Notes under the pieces: model-generated
Told to the model about the DNA's origin: nothing
The model's database searches: none
What the model saw: the letters and a program-made list of their open reading frames with translations, nothing else
NCBI RefSeq assembly: GCF_041146795.1
Contig: NC_135175.1
Location: 37,194,169-37,258,168 of the forward strand
Length of the DNA stretch: 64,000 nt
Direction of reading: 5' to 3'
Source: Maylandia zebra
Lineage: Eukaryota; Chordata; Actinopteri; Cichliformes; Cichlidae
Program-made: the position numbers and the translations under genes
Shown: piece after piece, positions 22,428 to 33,613 of the stretch
How positions within the stretch are numbered: the first letter of the stretch is position 1
Layout: the number at the start of each line of letters is the position of its first letter

Positions 22428-23945
22428 CTTTTCTAGCGGCCTCTTCATGGTTCCCATTCGCCTGCGGGATCCCCAGGTACTTGTAACTGTCCTCTATGTC
22501 TGCAATGTTGCCTTCTGGTAGTTCAATCCCCTCAGTTCTGACTACCTTCCCTCTCTTTGTTACCATCCGACTACACTTCTCCAGTCCGAACGACATTCCA
22601 ATGTCATTGCTGTATAGCCTGGTAGTGTGGATCAGTGAATCGATGTCTCGTTCACTCTTGGCATACAGCTTGATGTCATCCATGTACAGGAGGTGGCTGA
22701 CAACTGCTCCGTTCCGTAGTCGGTATCCGTAGCCAGTCTTGTCTATGATCTCACTGAGGGGGTTCAGGCCTATGCAGAACAGCAGTGGGGACAGAGCATC
22801 TCCTTGGTAGATCCCGCACTTGATGGTGACTTGTGCTATGGGCTTGGAGTTGGCCTCTAGTGTTGTACGCCACATCCCCATTGAGTTCCTGATGAAGGCT
22901 CTTAGGGTCCCATTGATCTTGTACAATTCTAAGCATTCCAGTATCCAGCTGTGGGGCATTGAGTCATAGGCCTTCTTGTAATCAATCCAGGCAGTGCACA
23001 GGTTGGTCAGTCTGGTCTTGCAGTCTCGGCTGATTGTTCTGTCTACCAGTAGCTGGTGTTTTGCGCCTCTGGTATTCTTGCCAATTCCTTTCTGTGTCCC
23101 GCTCATGTATTGACCCATGTGCCTGTTCATCTTAGCCGATATGATGCCTGACAGGAGCTTCCATGTAGTACTGAGGCAGGTTATTGGTCAGTAGTTGGAG
23201 GGGACCGGTCCCTTCTTGGGGTCCTTGGGGATCAGGACCGTCCGGCCTTCAGTTAGCCATTCCGGGTGTCTCTCGTTAACTAGCAGCTGGTTCATTTGTG
23301 CTGCCAGACGCTCGTGGAGTGCAGTCAGCTTCTTCAGCCAGTAGGCGTGAACCATGTCGGGCCCTGGTGCTGTCCAACTCTTCATACTGGAGACCCTTTC
23401 TTGGATATCTGCCACTGTGATGGTTACTGGACCCTGTTCAGGGAGGTCGCTGTGGTCTGCCCTCAGATCCTCTAGCCACTGAGCATTGCCGTTATGGGTT
23501 GCATCCTTCTCCCATATGCTCTTCCAGTATTGCTCCGTCTCCAGCCTTGGTGGTGCTGTTCTCTTATTGTTCCCTTGCCACTGAGAGTACACCTTTGCTG
23601 GTTCTGTGGAGAACAGCTGGTTTATTCTCCTGCCTTCTATCTCTCTGGTGTACCTCCTCAAGCGGCTGGCCAAGGCTATGAGTCTTTGCTTGGCAGTTTC
23701 CAAGGCCTCAGGTATGGACAGCTTGCTGTATTTCTTAGGCACCTTATTTGTCACACCTTTCTGCAACTCCGTTAGTTGGTTAACCTCCCTCCGTGCTACT
23801 TTGATCTTGCCCTCTAGCCTCCTTCTCCATGGAGGGTACTGCCCCTTGTGGCTGTTCAACTTGTAGCCAAGCATCTCACTGATCACTGTTGCCGTATTGT
23901 AGATCAGCTTGTTAGTGTCGGTAATCATGGTTGTAGGTATTATAC
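22426..23945 (-). mobile_element. Dong/R4 LINE reverse transcriptase fragment, opposite strand
   Basis: The minus strand carries a long frame with [17 protein letters not shown] and [19 protein letters not shown], then AWIDYKKAYDSMPHSW, CGIYQGDALSPLLFCIGLNP and LLYMDDIKLYAKSE (the catalytic YMDD). One in-frame TGA stands where an Arg codon of the NYRPI block is expected (about 23188). The fragment breaks off after SYKYLGIPQANGNHEEAARK at the (TA)n. So this piece has the polymerase but not the endonuclease, while the neighbour at 21612 has the reverse. Confidence 0.88.
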
Positions 23946-24020
23946 ATATGTATAATATACATATATACATATACATACATATACATACAGGTATATATAT
24001 ATATATATATATATATACAT

Positions 24021-24087
<67 letters not shown>

Positions 24088-24116
24088 CACACATATATAT
24101 ATATATATATATATAT
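23946..24116. repeat. TA-rich microsatellite with CATACA interruptions
   Basis: Long TA runs broken by catacacaca and catacatacagg. It marks the 5' side of the minus-strand LINE fragment. R4/Dong LINEs tend to sit in TA-rich simple repeats. Confidence 0.9.
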
Positions 24117-24253
24117 TGGGTGAATGTGCAGTAGTAGCAGCAAGCAGGTGAATTCTGTACATTAATCTGAATAGGCATCTGACTATTTTACAGGGTAGAC
24201 AATATAAACATATTTAAAATTAATAAAGGAATTTGAAATGTACATTGTGCCTG

Positions 24254-24668
24254 GGTTTACTACTCCTTCTGCCGCCACTCCCGGCTCGAGCAGCCCCCCG
24301 CGCGGCTCCTCTTCCTCCAGCCGGAACAGACCCTCGTGCGCCTCGCCTGCCGCCTCCGGTTGGAGCGGCTCATCCACCGCTCCCGGCAGGAGCAGCCCTT
24401 CACCCGGCTGTTCCCCCTTCTCCGGCAGGCGCAGATCCCCGCGCGCCTCGTCTGCCACCTCCAGCTGCTGAGGTGCTTCACGCGGCTCCTCCACCGCTTC
24501 ACTGTCCTCGGGACACACCTGTGGGGGTGGCGCCCAGGCCCAGAGCAGCGCACCTCCGCTGCCTGCTCCCGCTGGGTGGCCACCATTTCGGCCACCCTCT
24601 GGGCCAGCTCCTCCATTCCCTGGCTCCAATACGGACCCGCCGTGCTTCCTCCTGGGTTTCGGCACCAA
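24254..24668 (-). mobile_element. LTR retrotransposon internal start with primer binding site
   Basis: The minus strand starts with TGGTGCCGAAACCC (24667-24654), a sequence of the kind used as tRNA primer binding site in fish LTR elements. A frame MEELAQRVAEMVATQREQAA begins soon after, as gag genes do. Further on the sequence is GC-rich with degenerate tandem blocks coding Glu/Pro/Gly-rich peptides. The rest of the element is missing. Confidence 0.6.
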
Positions 24669-24853
24669 TGTGGCGAGAATAAGGCACGGCAGGACCACGG
24701 AGTATCATTCAGAGCCATCTTTATTTACATCTCACCACAACACCCCCAAACCCCTGAGTCCCCGTGTTTTTAACTAGGCAGGCGTGATTAAGGATTCCGT
24801 GCAGGTGCGTCCGCCCTCCCTGCACGGCACCGCAGACCACGCCCCACCACACA
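24669..24853 (-). mobile_element. LTR (185 bp)
   Basis: On the minus strand it starts TGTGTGGTGGGGCGTGG and ends TTCTCGCCACA, i.e. TG...CA ends. It has a TAAATAAAGATGG polyadenylation motif and borders the primer binding site. No partner LTR was found. Confidence 0.6.
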
Positions 24854-24860
24854 CTATCTG

Positions 24861-25190
24861 GCTGTAGCTCAGGTGGCAGAGCAGGTCAGCCACTAATCAG
24901 AAGGTCGGTTGTTCGATCCAAGGCTGCCTCCTGGCTGCGTGCCAAATATCCTTGGGCAAGATACTAACCCCATGTTTGCCTACTGGTGGTGGTCAGAGGG
25001 CCCGGTGGCGCCAGTGTCCGGCAGCCTCGCCTCTGTCAGTGCGCCCCAGGGCGGCTGTGGCTACAACGTAGCTGCCATCACCAGTGTGTGTGAATGGGTG
25101 AATGACTTAATGTAGTGTGAAGCGCTTTGGGGTCCTTAGGGACTGAGTAAAAGCGCTATACAAATGCAGGCCATTTACCATTTACTATCT
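24861..25190 (+). mobile_element. tRNA-derived SINE, near full length
   Basis: Head GGCTGTAGCTCAGGTGGCAG with box B GGTTGTTCGATCC. The body has ccttgggcaagatac and ccagggcggctgtggctac. The L2-like tail GTGAAGCGCTTTGGGGTCC...GCGCTATACAAATGC ends at the (CATTTA) run. It is the most complete of the four SINE copies here. Confidence 0.88.
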
Positions 25191-25194
25191 CTAC

Positions 25195-25685
25195 TTTCAA
25201 GATTAGGCTTAAAACTTTCCTTTTTGCTAAAGCATATAGTTAGGGCTGGACCAGGTGACCCTGAATCCTCCCTTAGTTATGCTGCAATAGATGTAGGCTG
25301 CCGGGGGATTCCCATGATGCATTGAGTTTTTCCTTTCCAGTCACCTTTCTCACTCACTATGTATTAATAGACCTCTCTGCATTGAATCATATCTGTTATT
25401 AACCTCTGTCTCTCTTCCACAGCATGTCTTTTATCCTGTCTTCCTTCTCTCACTCCAACCAATCACAGCAGATGGCCCCGCCCCTCCCTGAGCCTGGTTC
25501 TGCCGGAGGTTTCTTCCTGTTAAAAGGGAGTTTTTCCTTCCCACTGTCGCCAAAGTGCTTGCTCATAGGGGGTCATATAATTGTTGGGTTTTTCTCTGTA
25601 TCTATGAAACGCCTTGAGGCGACTTTTGTTGTGATTTGGCGCTATATAAATAAAATTGAATTGAATTGAATTGAAATTGAATAGA
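25195..25685 (+). mobile_element. L2/Maui-like LINE 3' end, copy A
   Basis: Carries GGTTTCTTCCTGTTAAAAGG, GTTTTTCCTTCCCACTGTCG and GCGCTATATAAATAAAATTG and ends in (AATTG)n. Other copies with the same words lie at 28427, 51581 and 56484, all inverted relative to this one. Confidence 0.8.
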
Positions 25686-25689
25686 TAAA

Positions 25690-26533
25690 TGTAAAGTCAG
25701 GTGTTCTTGGGCTGAGGATGACATCATGCACCCTGAGGTCACCTAAGGTCACCTGAGATCACCTGAGGTCAGCGTTCACACGGGGTCAGACGTCTGCTTT
25801 GGCGATACAGCTGAACACTGCCCCAAAACTCTGACCAAAGCTTACAGTTCCCACCCATCAGGTGAAAGCCAAAGAGTGCAGGGTCTGTTTTTATGAATGA
25901 CAGACGTATGAACTCATTTTCCGACTCTGGTGCCACCATCGAAGGATTCCCTGGCCTGCTGGAGCAACCTGAGGATCTCTGGCAGTGGGCTGCGGCTCCT
26001 CCCGCAGTGTGAGCTCAGTGTGTTTGAATTATTAATTATATCAATAACTTAATTGTATAGACCCATTAGAGTGTAGTTCAGGATTAGATGCTGTAACTGA
26101 GTTCAGAACAGCAGCTGCTGAAGCTCATTGGGATCTGTTTCCTGTCGGGCTCGTGGATGGACGGAGCAGGAAGCTCCTGCTCAGATGTGATGCAGAGGAT
26201 GAGCTGCAACCAGAACTCAGAACCAGAAACTTAAACCCATCAAACACTGATTCCTCCTTTGGGGACCAAAGTCCACCCAGCAGGTACAGATGCCACAGGT
26301 AAGCAGAGTGTCGGTGACCGCCTGCATGAAGCTCCTAAATGTACATGTTGTCATCTTTTCTAGAAACCTACCAGACTGCAGTCACTCATACGTTTGACTC
26401 AAGTCACCTGAAATCCACCTCAGGCGAGATCAGCGATACAAAGGCAGAACTCTGGACTGTACATTTGACCTGAGATGATTCCACTTCTCGGGACTGTAAA
26501 CCTGCACGTTAACCCTTAAATACCCAAACCATC
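25690..26533. other. Intergenic, no gene recognised
   Basis: Nothing beyond short open frames. A cluster of GGTCACCTRAGGTCACC-like words is at 25735-25775. Confidence 0.45.
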
Positions 26534-26541
26534 GCTTACAC

Positions 26542-26760
26542 CAGGGGTGGGCAATTCCAGGCCCCGAGGGCCGGTGTCCTGCAGGTTTTAGATCTCATCT
26601 TGGGTCAACACACCTGAATCACATGATTAGTTCGTTACCAGGCTTCTGGAGAACTTCAGGACATGGTGAGGAGCTAATTTAGCCATTTAAATCAGCTGTG
26701 TTGGTTCAAGGACATCTAACACCTGCAGGGACACCGGCCCACCGGAGTTGCCCACCCCTG
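26542..26760 (+). mobile_element. hAT-type MITE, copy 2
   Basis: Same family as 6511-6734: ends CAGGGGTGGGCAA and TTGCCCACCCCTG. Flanks gcttacac and acttacac agree at 7 of 8 bases. The two copies share ends and most of the middle, but the middle is arranged in the opposite sense. Confidence 0.85.
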
Positions 26761-27473
26761 ACTTACACTGTCAGCTCAGCAGGGTGCTGCTGTTAAAACA
26801 TAACCAGTGTATTTCTGTCTCAGCTGATTAAACACTGTTGTAATTCCCAGTCTGGCCTGATTGTGGCAGTGTTGTCTCAAAGATACAGCTCTGATCAAGC
26901 TGAACCTGTAGATGATAATGAGGAGTTAGTCCAGCTCAGTGGATCTTCTGCAGTTTCATCATCCATGAAAACTCCCGTCACCTTCAGTGGGAATCACCTG
27001 GATGCTGCCAGGCAGCCCATCTCACAGGTGTGACTGCCTCTCTGTGGCCTCTGGTTTCATACAGTGAACTTCAGGTGAGACCTCTGGTCCATCTGTGATG
27101 ATGTTAGATTACATCTGTGCTCAAAGCTTCACTGTTAGCTAGAGTCAGACCGACAACCATCAGAAGGTGATTCGTGCTGCAGCGCTCTGTGACCAGCACA
27201 TTATACCAGGACCATAAATGGTCACGTGGGTTTGCTCCTAAGCAGCTGTGAGAGATGCTGCAGCTGTGAGTGCTTAGGTCAGCTGATCAGCAGCTGTTCC
27301 AGAGGTTTGGGCACCTCCTCCTACCACTCAGGTTGTCTGCCTCGCTAATGGCTCTTTCTCAGTTTAGTTTTCATTTGTCAGCCGTGTGATTCTGTCAGCA
27401 CGTTGTTTCTCATCATGTCCTGTCTCTACTTTGTACAAACTCTGGTGGAAAACACGAGGCTGGGGAACAGGAA

Positions 27474-27721
27474 TGTCACGGTCCGCAGTCCTCGCCGGGT
27501 GATCTGCCATGGTCGTGTGTTCCCATGGTCCATGTTTCCTCGTTTGTGTGTGTGCGTGTTTTTTGGTGTTCTGGTTTCTCTGTGAGTCCAGGCCCGGACA
27601 GTGGTGTCCCTGCCGTGGGGATTCGCTTGAAGCATAATCACACACCTGCAGCAGTTCAGCCTCACCTCCGGAGCTTCTTAGCAACGTGGCTGAGCTCCGT
27701 CGACGCTGTTTCACTGTGACA
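27474..27721 (+). mobile_element. Possible short solo LTR
   Basis: Begins TGTCACGGTCCGC and ends CACTGTGACA, the TGTCAC...GTGACA ends seen in fish Gypsy LTRs. No matching 4-6 bp target duplication is seen, so this is tentative. Confidence 0.35.
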
Positions 27722-28426
27722 GAATCGTCAGTTTGCTCTGAAAACTAAGTCTTACAAAGTGTTTGTGTGGTCGCTGGTGGGAATCCTAACGACTGCTTCT
27801 GTGGTTTCCTGCAGGATTATGGAGACGAGGGAACGGAGTGAGCGCACTGTAGATACTGAGCAAGGGGAGTGAAACATGGACCACCGACACAACAGGAAGA
27901 CGCTGCACAGGTGTCAGGGACATACATCCTCACCTGGAGCACGCTCAGAAGACTTTCTTCACTGTAAACAAACACTGTTTTCATTCTAAGAGTCCTGTGT
28001 TTGGGTCCTGCATCCACATATCTGACAGGGAAAGTCCTCCAAAGGTCTTCAGTTCATCAGGAATTAGAGCACCTTCATCTGGAAAACAACTCGAGCTTCG
28101 AGCCGGACCACTTGTTTCAGTTTGAATCTGAATTCAAAACAATTCAAACAGATTCATCAACATTTACATTCTCAGTGTAACTGAACATTATCGACCACAA
28201 AAACATGGATGTCCTCACTTCTCCTGAGAGGCCTCAGCTCCACAGCTCAGACCAAGACGGCCGGAACATTCCGGACCTGAAGTTCAGACTTCCACATCAA
28301 AGGAAAACTTTTCTAAAGCTCAAAGCGCTGCTCTGTTTTATGAGCGAAGCTCCTGGAGTGAAACGAGCTGAGGAAACAAAGCCTCCAACAGACGAATCTG
28401 AACTCAGCCTTATTTAAACAGCCTCA
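27722..28426. other. Intergenic, no gene recognised
   Basis: The frame at 28205-28417 shows no motif. A cctgcag acceptor-like site at about 27815 is not followed by a convincing coding stretch. Confidence 0.45.
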
Positions 28427-28700
28427 ACAATGTATGGTTGACCTACAATAACACATACAGAGAAAAACCCAACAATCATATGACCCCCTATGAGCAGCAC
28501 TTTGGCGACAGTGGGAAGGAAAAACTCTGTTTAACAGGAAGAAACCTCCGGCAGAACCAGGCTCAGGGAGGGGCGGGGCTATCTGCTGTGATTGGTTGGG
28601 GTGAGAGAAGGAAGACAGGATAAAAGACACCCAGTGCATCATGGGAATCCCCCAGCAGCCTACACCTATTACAGAGAGGCGTATTAACACACAGTGAGTG
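28427..28700 (-). mobile_element. L2/Maui-like LINE 3' end, copy B
   Basis: Reverse complement of the copy A sequence at 25300-25600, including the GGTTTCTTCCTGTTAAA and GGGGGATTCCCATGATGCA stretches. Incomplete at its 3' end. Confidence 0.75.
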
Positions 28701-28971
28701 AGCTCTGTTATATTTTTTTTAACAGTTTTAACACTGGGTTTTGGTTTTCACTTCTGTTTACTTCATGGTAATAAAAACTCTCAGACTACATTTAATACAA
28801 CAATGATTTAATAAGCAGTCTGTTTAAGTAGAACCTTTACTTTGAAAGGCAGAGCAAACAGGAAATGAACATGGGTCTCTGTTTCACACAGTCTGAGGCA
28901 CAGCACATCCTTATAGACGGTTTCAGCATTTCTGCTACATTTAAATCTTTTTACATGGTTCCTTAGTTTCT

Positions 28972-29211
28972 TCAAAGGTTTGGCTCCTCCTCCTCGTCAC
29001 CATCATCATCATCCTCACTGGTGCTAACATAAGCACCAAACTGCGTCACAAACCAGACTTCAATAATCAGATATTCATCAGCTTCATGTACCACATAAAC
29101 ATTTCTTCGATGTTGGTCGAGCTGGATCTCAGTCACCTGATCTGAAGCTGATCCAATCAGGCGCTGCCGTTGGCTCACAGTCCTGCTGGAGCTTCTTCTG
29201 GTGCTTTGCAG
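28972..29211 (-). other. Unidentified exon-like open stretch with acidic end
   Basis: On the minus strand a cag acceptor-like site at 29214-29212 opens a frame to TGA at 28972. It contains SSSRTVSQRQRLIGSASDQ, then RRNVYVVHEADEYLIIEVWF, and ends EDDDDGDEEEEPNL. The amino-acid make-up looks real (hydrophobic beta-strand-like block, then an acidic tail). The YVV..ADEYLI pattern faintly recalls the last strand of PARP-type domains, but this is weak. It lies downstream of the Bcl-2-like stop on the same strand, so it could also be in that gene's 3' UTR. Confidence 0.35.
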
Positions 29212-29657
29212 CTGTTAGTGCCTCTGACAGCTGCTGGCTTCCTGTCCGTTCACTGGGCTGTTCCTGTGAATCCTCCTTAAATGCTTTGCTTCATCATTTC
29301 AGGCCAGCTTAGTCTGATGCAGGTCCAGGATGTCTTTTGCTCAGATTAACATAAAGGCTGGAAGGAAACTTCCAGAGTAAAAAAGTGAGAGAATGCCTTA
29401 TTTACAGTCAGCTGGAGGTCGGTCTTCCTGGAGTCCTTTGGCTGAATGTTATTGTGACCATGAGAAACTCAAAGTTTAAACAGCCAACAAAGCCTTAAAA
29501 GTAACACTCAGAGAATTTTGGTGGTGAAATTTACGTCCCCATAAAAATCCACCCACACAAAGTCAGTGTCCTTCAGAGTCTCAGTGTGGAGCACAGCAGC
29601 AGCTGGTGGACACCACAGGAACTGCAGCTCCATGGCTGGACCAGATAACACCTCCCA

Positions 29658-30235
29658 TCAGTTTTGTTTCTGGCTGAATAGAAATCCCAGTATGACCCCA
29701 ACTGCTCCCAGTACGACCAGTCCACACACTGTCCTCAGGGACCAGAAGCTGTCAGTGGGTCTGGACTCATACAGCTCCACAAAAGCATCCTGGGAAAAAA
29801 GACAAACAGGAAACACTTCATTTGTCGTATTTGTTTTTTGACAGATCAGAACAGTGTGTACTTTCATTCAGCTTCATTTACACAGCCTCAGTAACACATA
29901 CAGACAGAAACCAGCAGCTGATCACTCAGTGACAATCAGCCCAACGTTTGATGGTGTGATCAGTCTGCCATGACTCGTGTAGGCAAACTGGTCACTGTGG
30001 ACATCAACGCTCTCCAACATCAGCGTCACATGACTCAGACCTGTGGTCTAGACACACACGCAAACACACACGCAAAGACACACACACGCAAAGACACACA
30101 CACGCAAACACACACACAAACACACACACACGCAAAGACACACACACGCAAAGACACAAAGCCGGTGCTGCTGCTTCATATTGTGTGAAAGCAGTCGAGT
30201 GTTAACGAGGGAGTGTTGGGTTATTCCCCTGCATG

Positions 30236-30297
<62 letters not shown>

Positions 30298-31598
30298 TAT
30301 GAAGATTAGGGGAGAACCCTCCTGTGAGCACTTCCTGTAGCTGCACTCGGGCCTCCAGCTGAGCTGCTGACAAACACCAGCGGCCTTCAGCCTGACAGGA
30401 AGCTGACCGCCGCCTTTAAAGAAGCTTCACACCACAGAAGAAGAGCACATGCACAGGCTGGATGATTGACAGCTCACCTTTACCCTGACATCCTGTCCAA
30501 TGGGCTGAAGCAGCTCCAGACTCAGTGGACTCAGTGAGAGTCCAGGTTAAAAGCTTTCCGTGTCAGACGTTTATACTGAAATGTAATTTAAAGATCGACT
30601 GTAACTGTACACAGGTGTTTGGAGGCAGCAGAGGAGACCTCAGACATCTGCCTCCCACCTCCAACTTCCCAAACCAGGTGTGCCCCAGTCCTCCTCCTCT
30701 CCTCTGCATACCTGAAACACCTGAAGGCGTCCACGAGGCGTCCTGCTCAGGTGCCAGCTTGAGTCTGGAGCTCCACCTTCTTGGTCGCTCTGTTAGTACA
30801 GTAACCTCACAGCAGCCATGTTATCAGTCACATGATGTTAAATAAAAATGCTCCAGCAGCACAGACACGGTGCAGAGGTCCAGCTCAGGTGAAGCTAGCA
30901 GACAGCTAGCACCGTCCACCTGTCAGTCACAGAGGCCACGCCCCTAATCACTCAAAGCCTTAATAGAGTTTAAAGAGGTGACATTCTGTGTACGAGGCTG
31001 TAACCACATTTATTTGAACACGGAGTCTGAGGGACTGACTCACTGCTGCCTCTGCTGGACGTCGGAGGAGTTGCAGGCTTTGCAGAGTTCGCTTATTTCT
31101 TCAGGCCTGCAGGCCGATGAGGGCCAACACCAGTCCTCAGCATGGAGTCAGCGGGACTCTGGCAAAGAAGTGAGCAGTCCGGCTTCGGCCTGATTCCCAC
31201 CCCGCTGGCATGATGAGTCACATGTGGGGGCGGGGTTTACCTGCACAGACACCTGGGAGTTATTTGACCCTGAAGTCTGAGCTCGATAAGGCCTTCAGAG
31301 ATCAGATGTTAGCGAGATGACTCAACTGCTTCAGTCAGTACTGTCCTCAGAGAACGGCTCACACAGCTGCAGGAAGGCCAGGCGTGATGGGCTGACCCCG
31401 TGTTTCACATTTGGGTGCTCTCAGGGCTCGAAAAAGCCACCATCCTCCAGCAAGACAACATCAGAGAGAGAAACCACCGCGCTGCGCTGAGCGCCACGAT
31501 GGAAAGTTTGACTGCAGAATTCTGAGAAAGCAGCACAGCTCACCACTGCCTGTGTTCTTAGAGATCTCTGCACACACACACACACACACACAGATGTG

Positions 31599-31668
<70 letters not shown>

Positions 31669-31772
31669 CCTTGCTGTGAGCAGGTTCTGAAGAAACGGTG
31701 TGTCAGCTGGCCTGAAGCCTGAGGCGGAAACTCAACCACACTGATTACCTGGAAAGATATTTCTGGGTAATA

Positions 31773-31842
<70 letters not shown>

Positions 31843-33516
31843 CCTCTCGTGTTATCAGGCAGTAGATATAACTGAAGGAAACCACAGCGACAGGAGAGAA
31901 TATAATTAGAAAGTGAACTGTTTGGGCCTCAGGCTCTCTGCACCAGACTCCATTTTATTTTCGAGCGATTTTCAGGAGCTTTATGACCACACACTCACGC
32001 CACATACTGAAAACCTGCTGCATGGAAACCACACAAACCCATGGAACAGGCCTGCTGGTGGTGTGCAGTTTACTGATGAAGGACCACGAAGTGAAGATGA
32101 TGATGGAGCCATTAATTAGTAGGGTGTTAGCAGATTGTTGGCTGGGAACTAGTGGGCCTTTAGTGGGTCATAGCGGGGTGTTAGCAGGGCGTTGGCAGGG
32201 CGTTGGCAGGGCATTAGCGGGCGCTAGCAAGTAATTAGTAGGGTGTTAGCAGGTTGTTGGCGGATCATTAGCACGGCGTTAACAGTGCATTAGTGGGTCA
32301 TTAGTGGGCGTTAGCGAGTAATTAGTAGGGTGTTAGCAGGTTGTTGGCAGGGAGCTAGTGGGCCTTTAGTGGGTGATTAGTGGGGTGTTAGCAGGGCGTT
32401 AGCAGGGCATTAGCGGGCGCTAGCGAGTAATTAGTAGGGTGTTAGCAGGTTGTTGGCAGGGAGCTAGTGGGCCTTTAGTGGGTGATTAGCAGGGTGTTAG
32501 CAGGGCGTTAGCAGGGCACTAGCGGGCGCTAGCGAGTAATTAGTAGGGTGTTAGCAGGTTGTTGGCGGATCATTAGCACGCGTTAACAGTGCATTAGTGG
32601 GTCATTAGTGGGCGTTAGCGAGTAATTAGCGGGGTGTTACGACGGTATTAGCAGATCATTAGCAGGGCCTTAGCGGATCGTTAGAGGTCATTAGCAGGGT
32701 TAGCAGGACGTTAGCGGGCCTCAGATGCTCCGTCACAAAATCACTGCCTGTCTCAAACCCAGGCTGTGCTCACAGACACGCCCCGTCCTGATGAGGTCAC
32801 AGGGCCTTTCTTCTAGTCCTTATCAGGACCAACTCCGGGGCTCCCTCTGTAGGAGCACCACTTCTTGCTTCTCCAGGTTGACGAGGCACTCCCAGCACAT
32901 TCTGGGTCTCCCTGGGGCTTCCTCCTCTCACACCTCACTGAGGAGGCGTGCTGCTCAGAGGCTCGTTTGCTGGGTTTCAGTTCTCCTGACCGATGTTTGG
33001 ATGAATGAATGATTCAGGAGCTCTGAGTGATGCAGCGACCTCCTGGAGGTTTGGAGCAGAGCTGAGAGCGCAGCTCCCTCTGCAGGAGGGAGACGCTCGC
33101 TGCTCATTTCAACTTTCTCAGGTCACATGAGGATTATGTGTGTGTGTGTCTCAGTTTCAGTTTAACGGTTTTATCATCACACACACACACACACACAGAG
33201 TCATGTTTTTATATCCTTGTGGGGACATCTTATTGACATAATGCTTTCCCCAGCTGCTTGCCGTATCCACCTAAAATGAACTCTAACCCTGAGCCTAGAC
33301 CTGAGCCTGAGCTTAACTGTAGCTCTGACACTAAAACCACATTTTGAGTCTCAAAAATGTCTTCAAACTCGTGAGGATGTTGTTGGTCCCCACAGGTATA
33401 GTGCATGCCAATTTACTGTCCCCACCAAGATGTCTAAACATGTACACTCACACACACACAGAGGCCACAGAGTTTTAGGGATTTTCTACACTTTGCATAT
33501 AATTTGCAATCAAACC

Positions 33517-33613
<97 letters not shown>

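Noticed and set aside
23912-24178. Frames of repeated Tyr-Ile
   Set aside because: (TA)n microsatellite without coding evidence.
32110-32720. CRISPR-like spaced repeats
   Set aside because: Repeats are degenerate, contiguous and in a vertebrate intron; no unique spacers of constant size.
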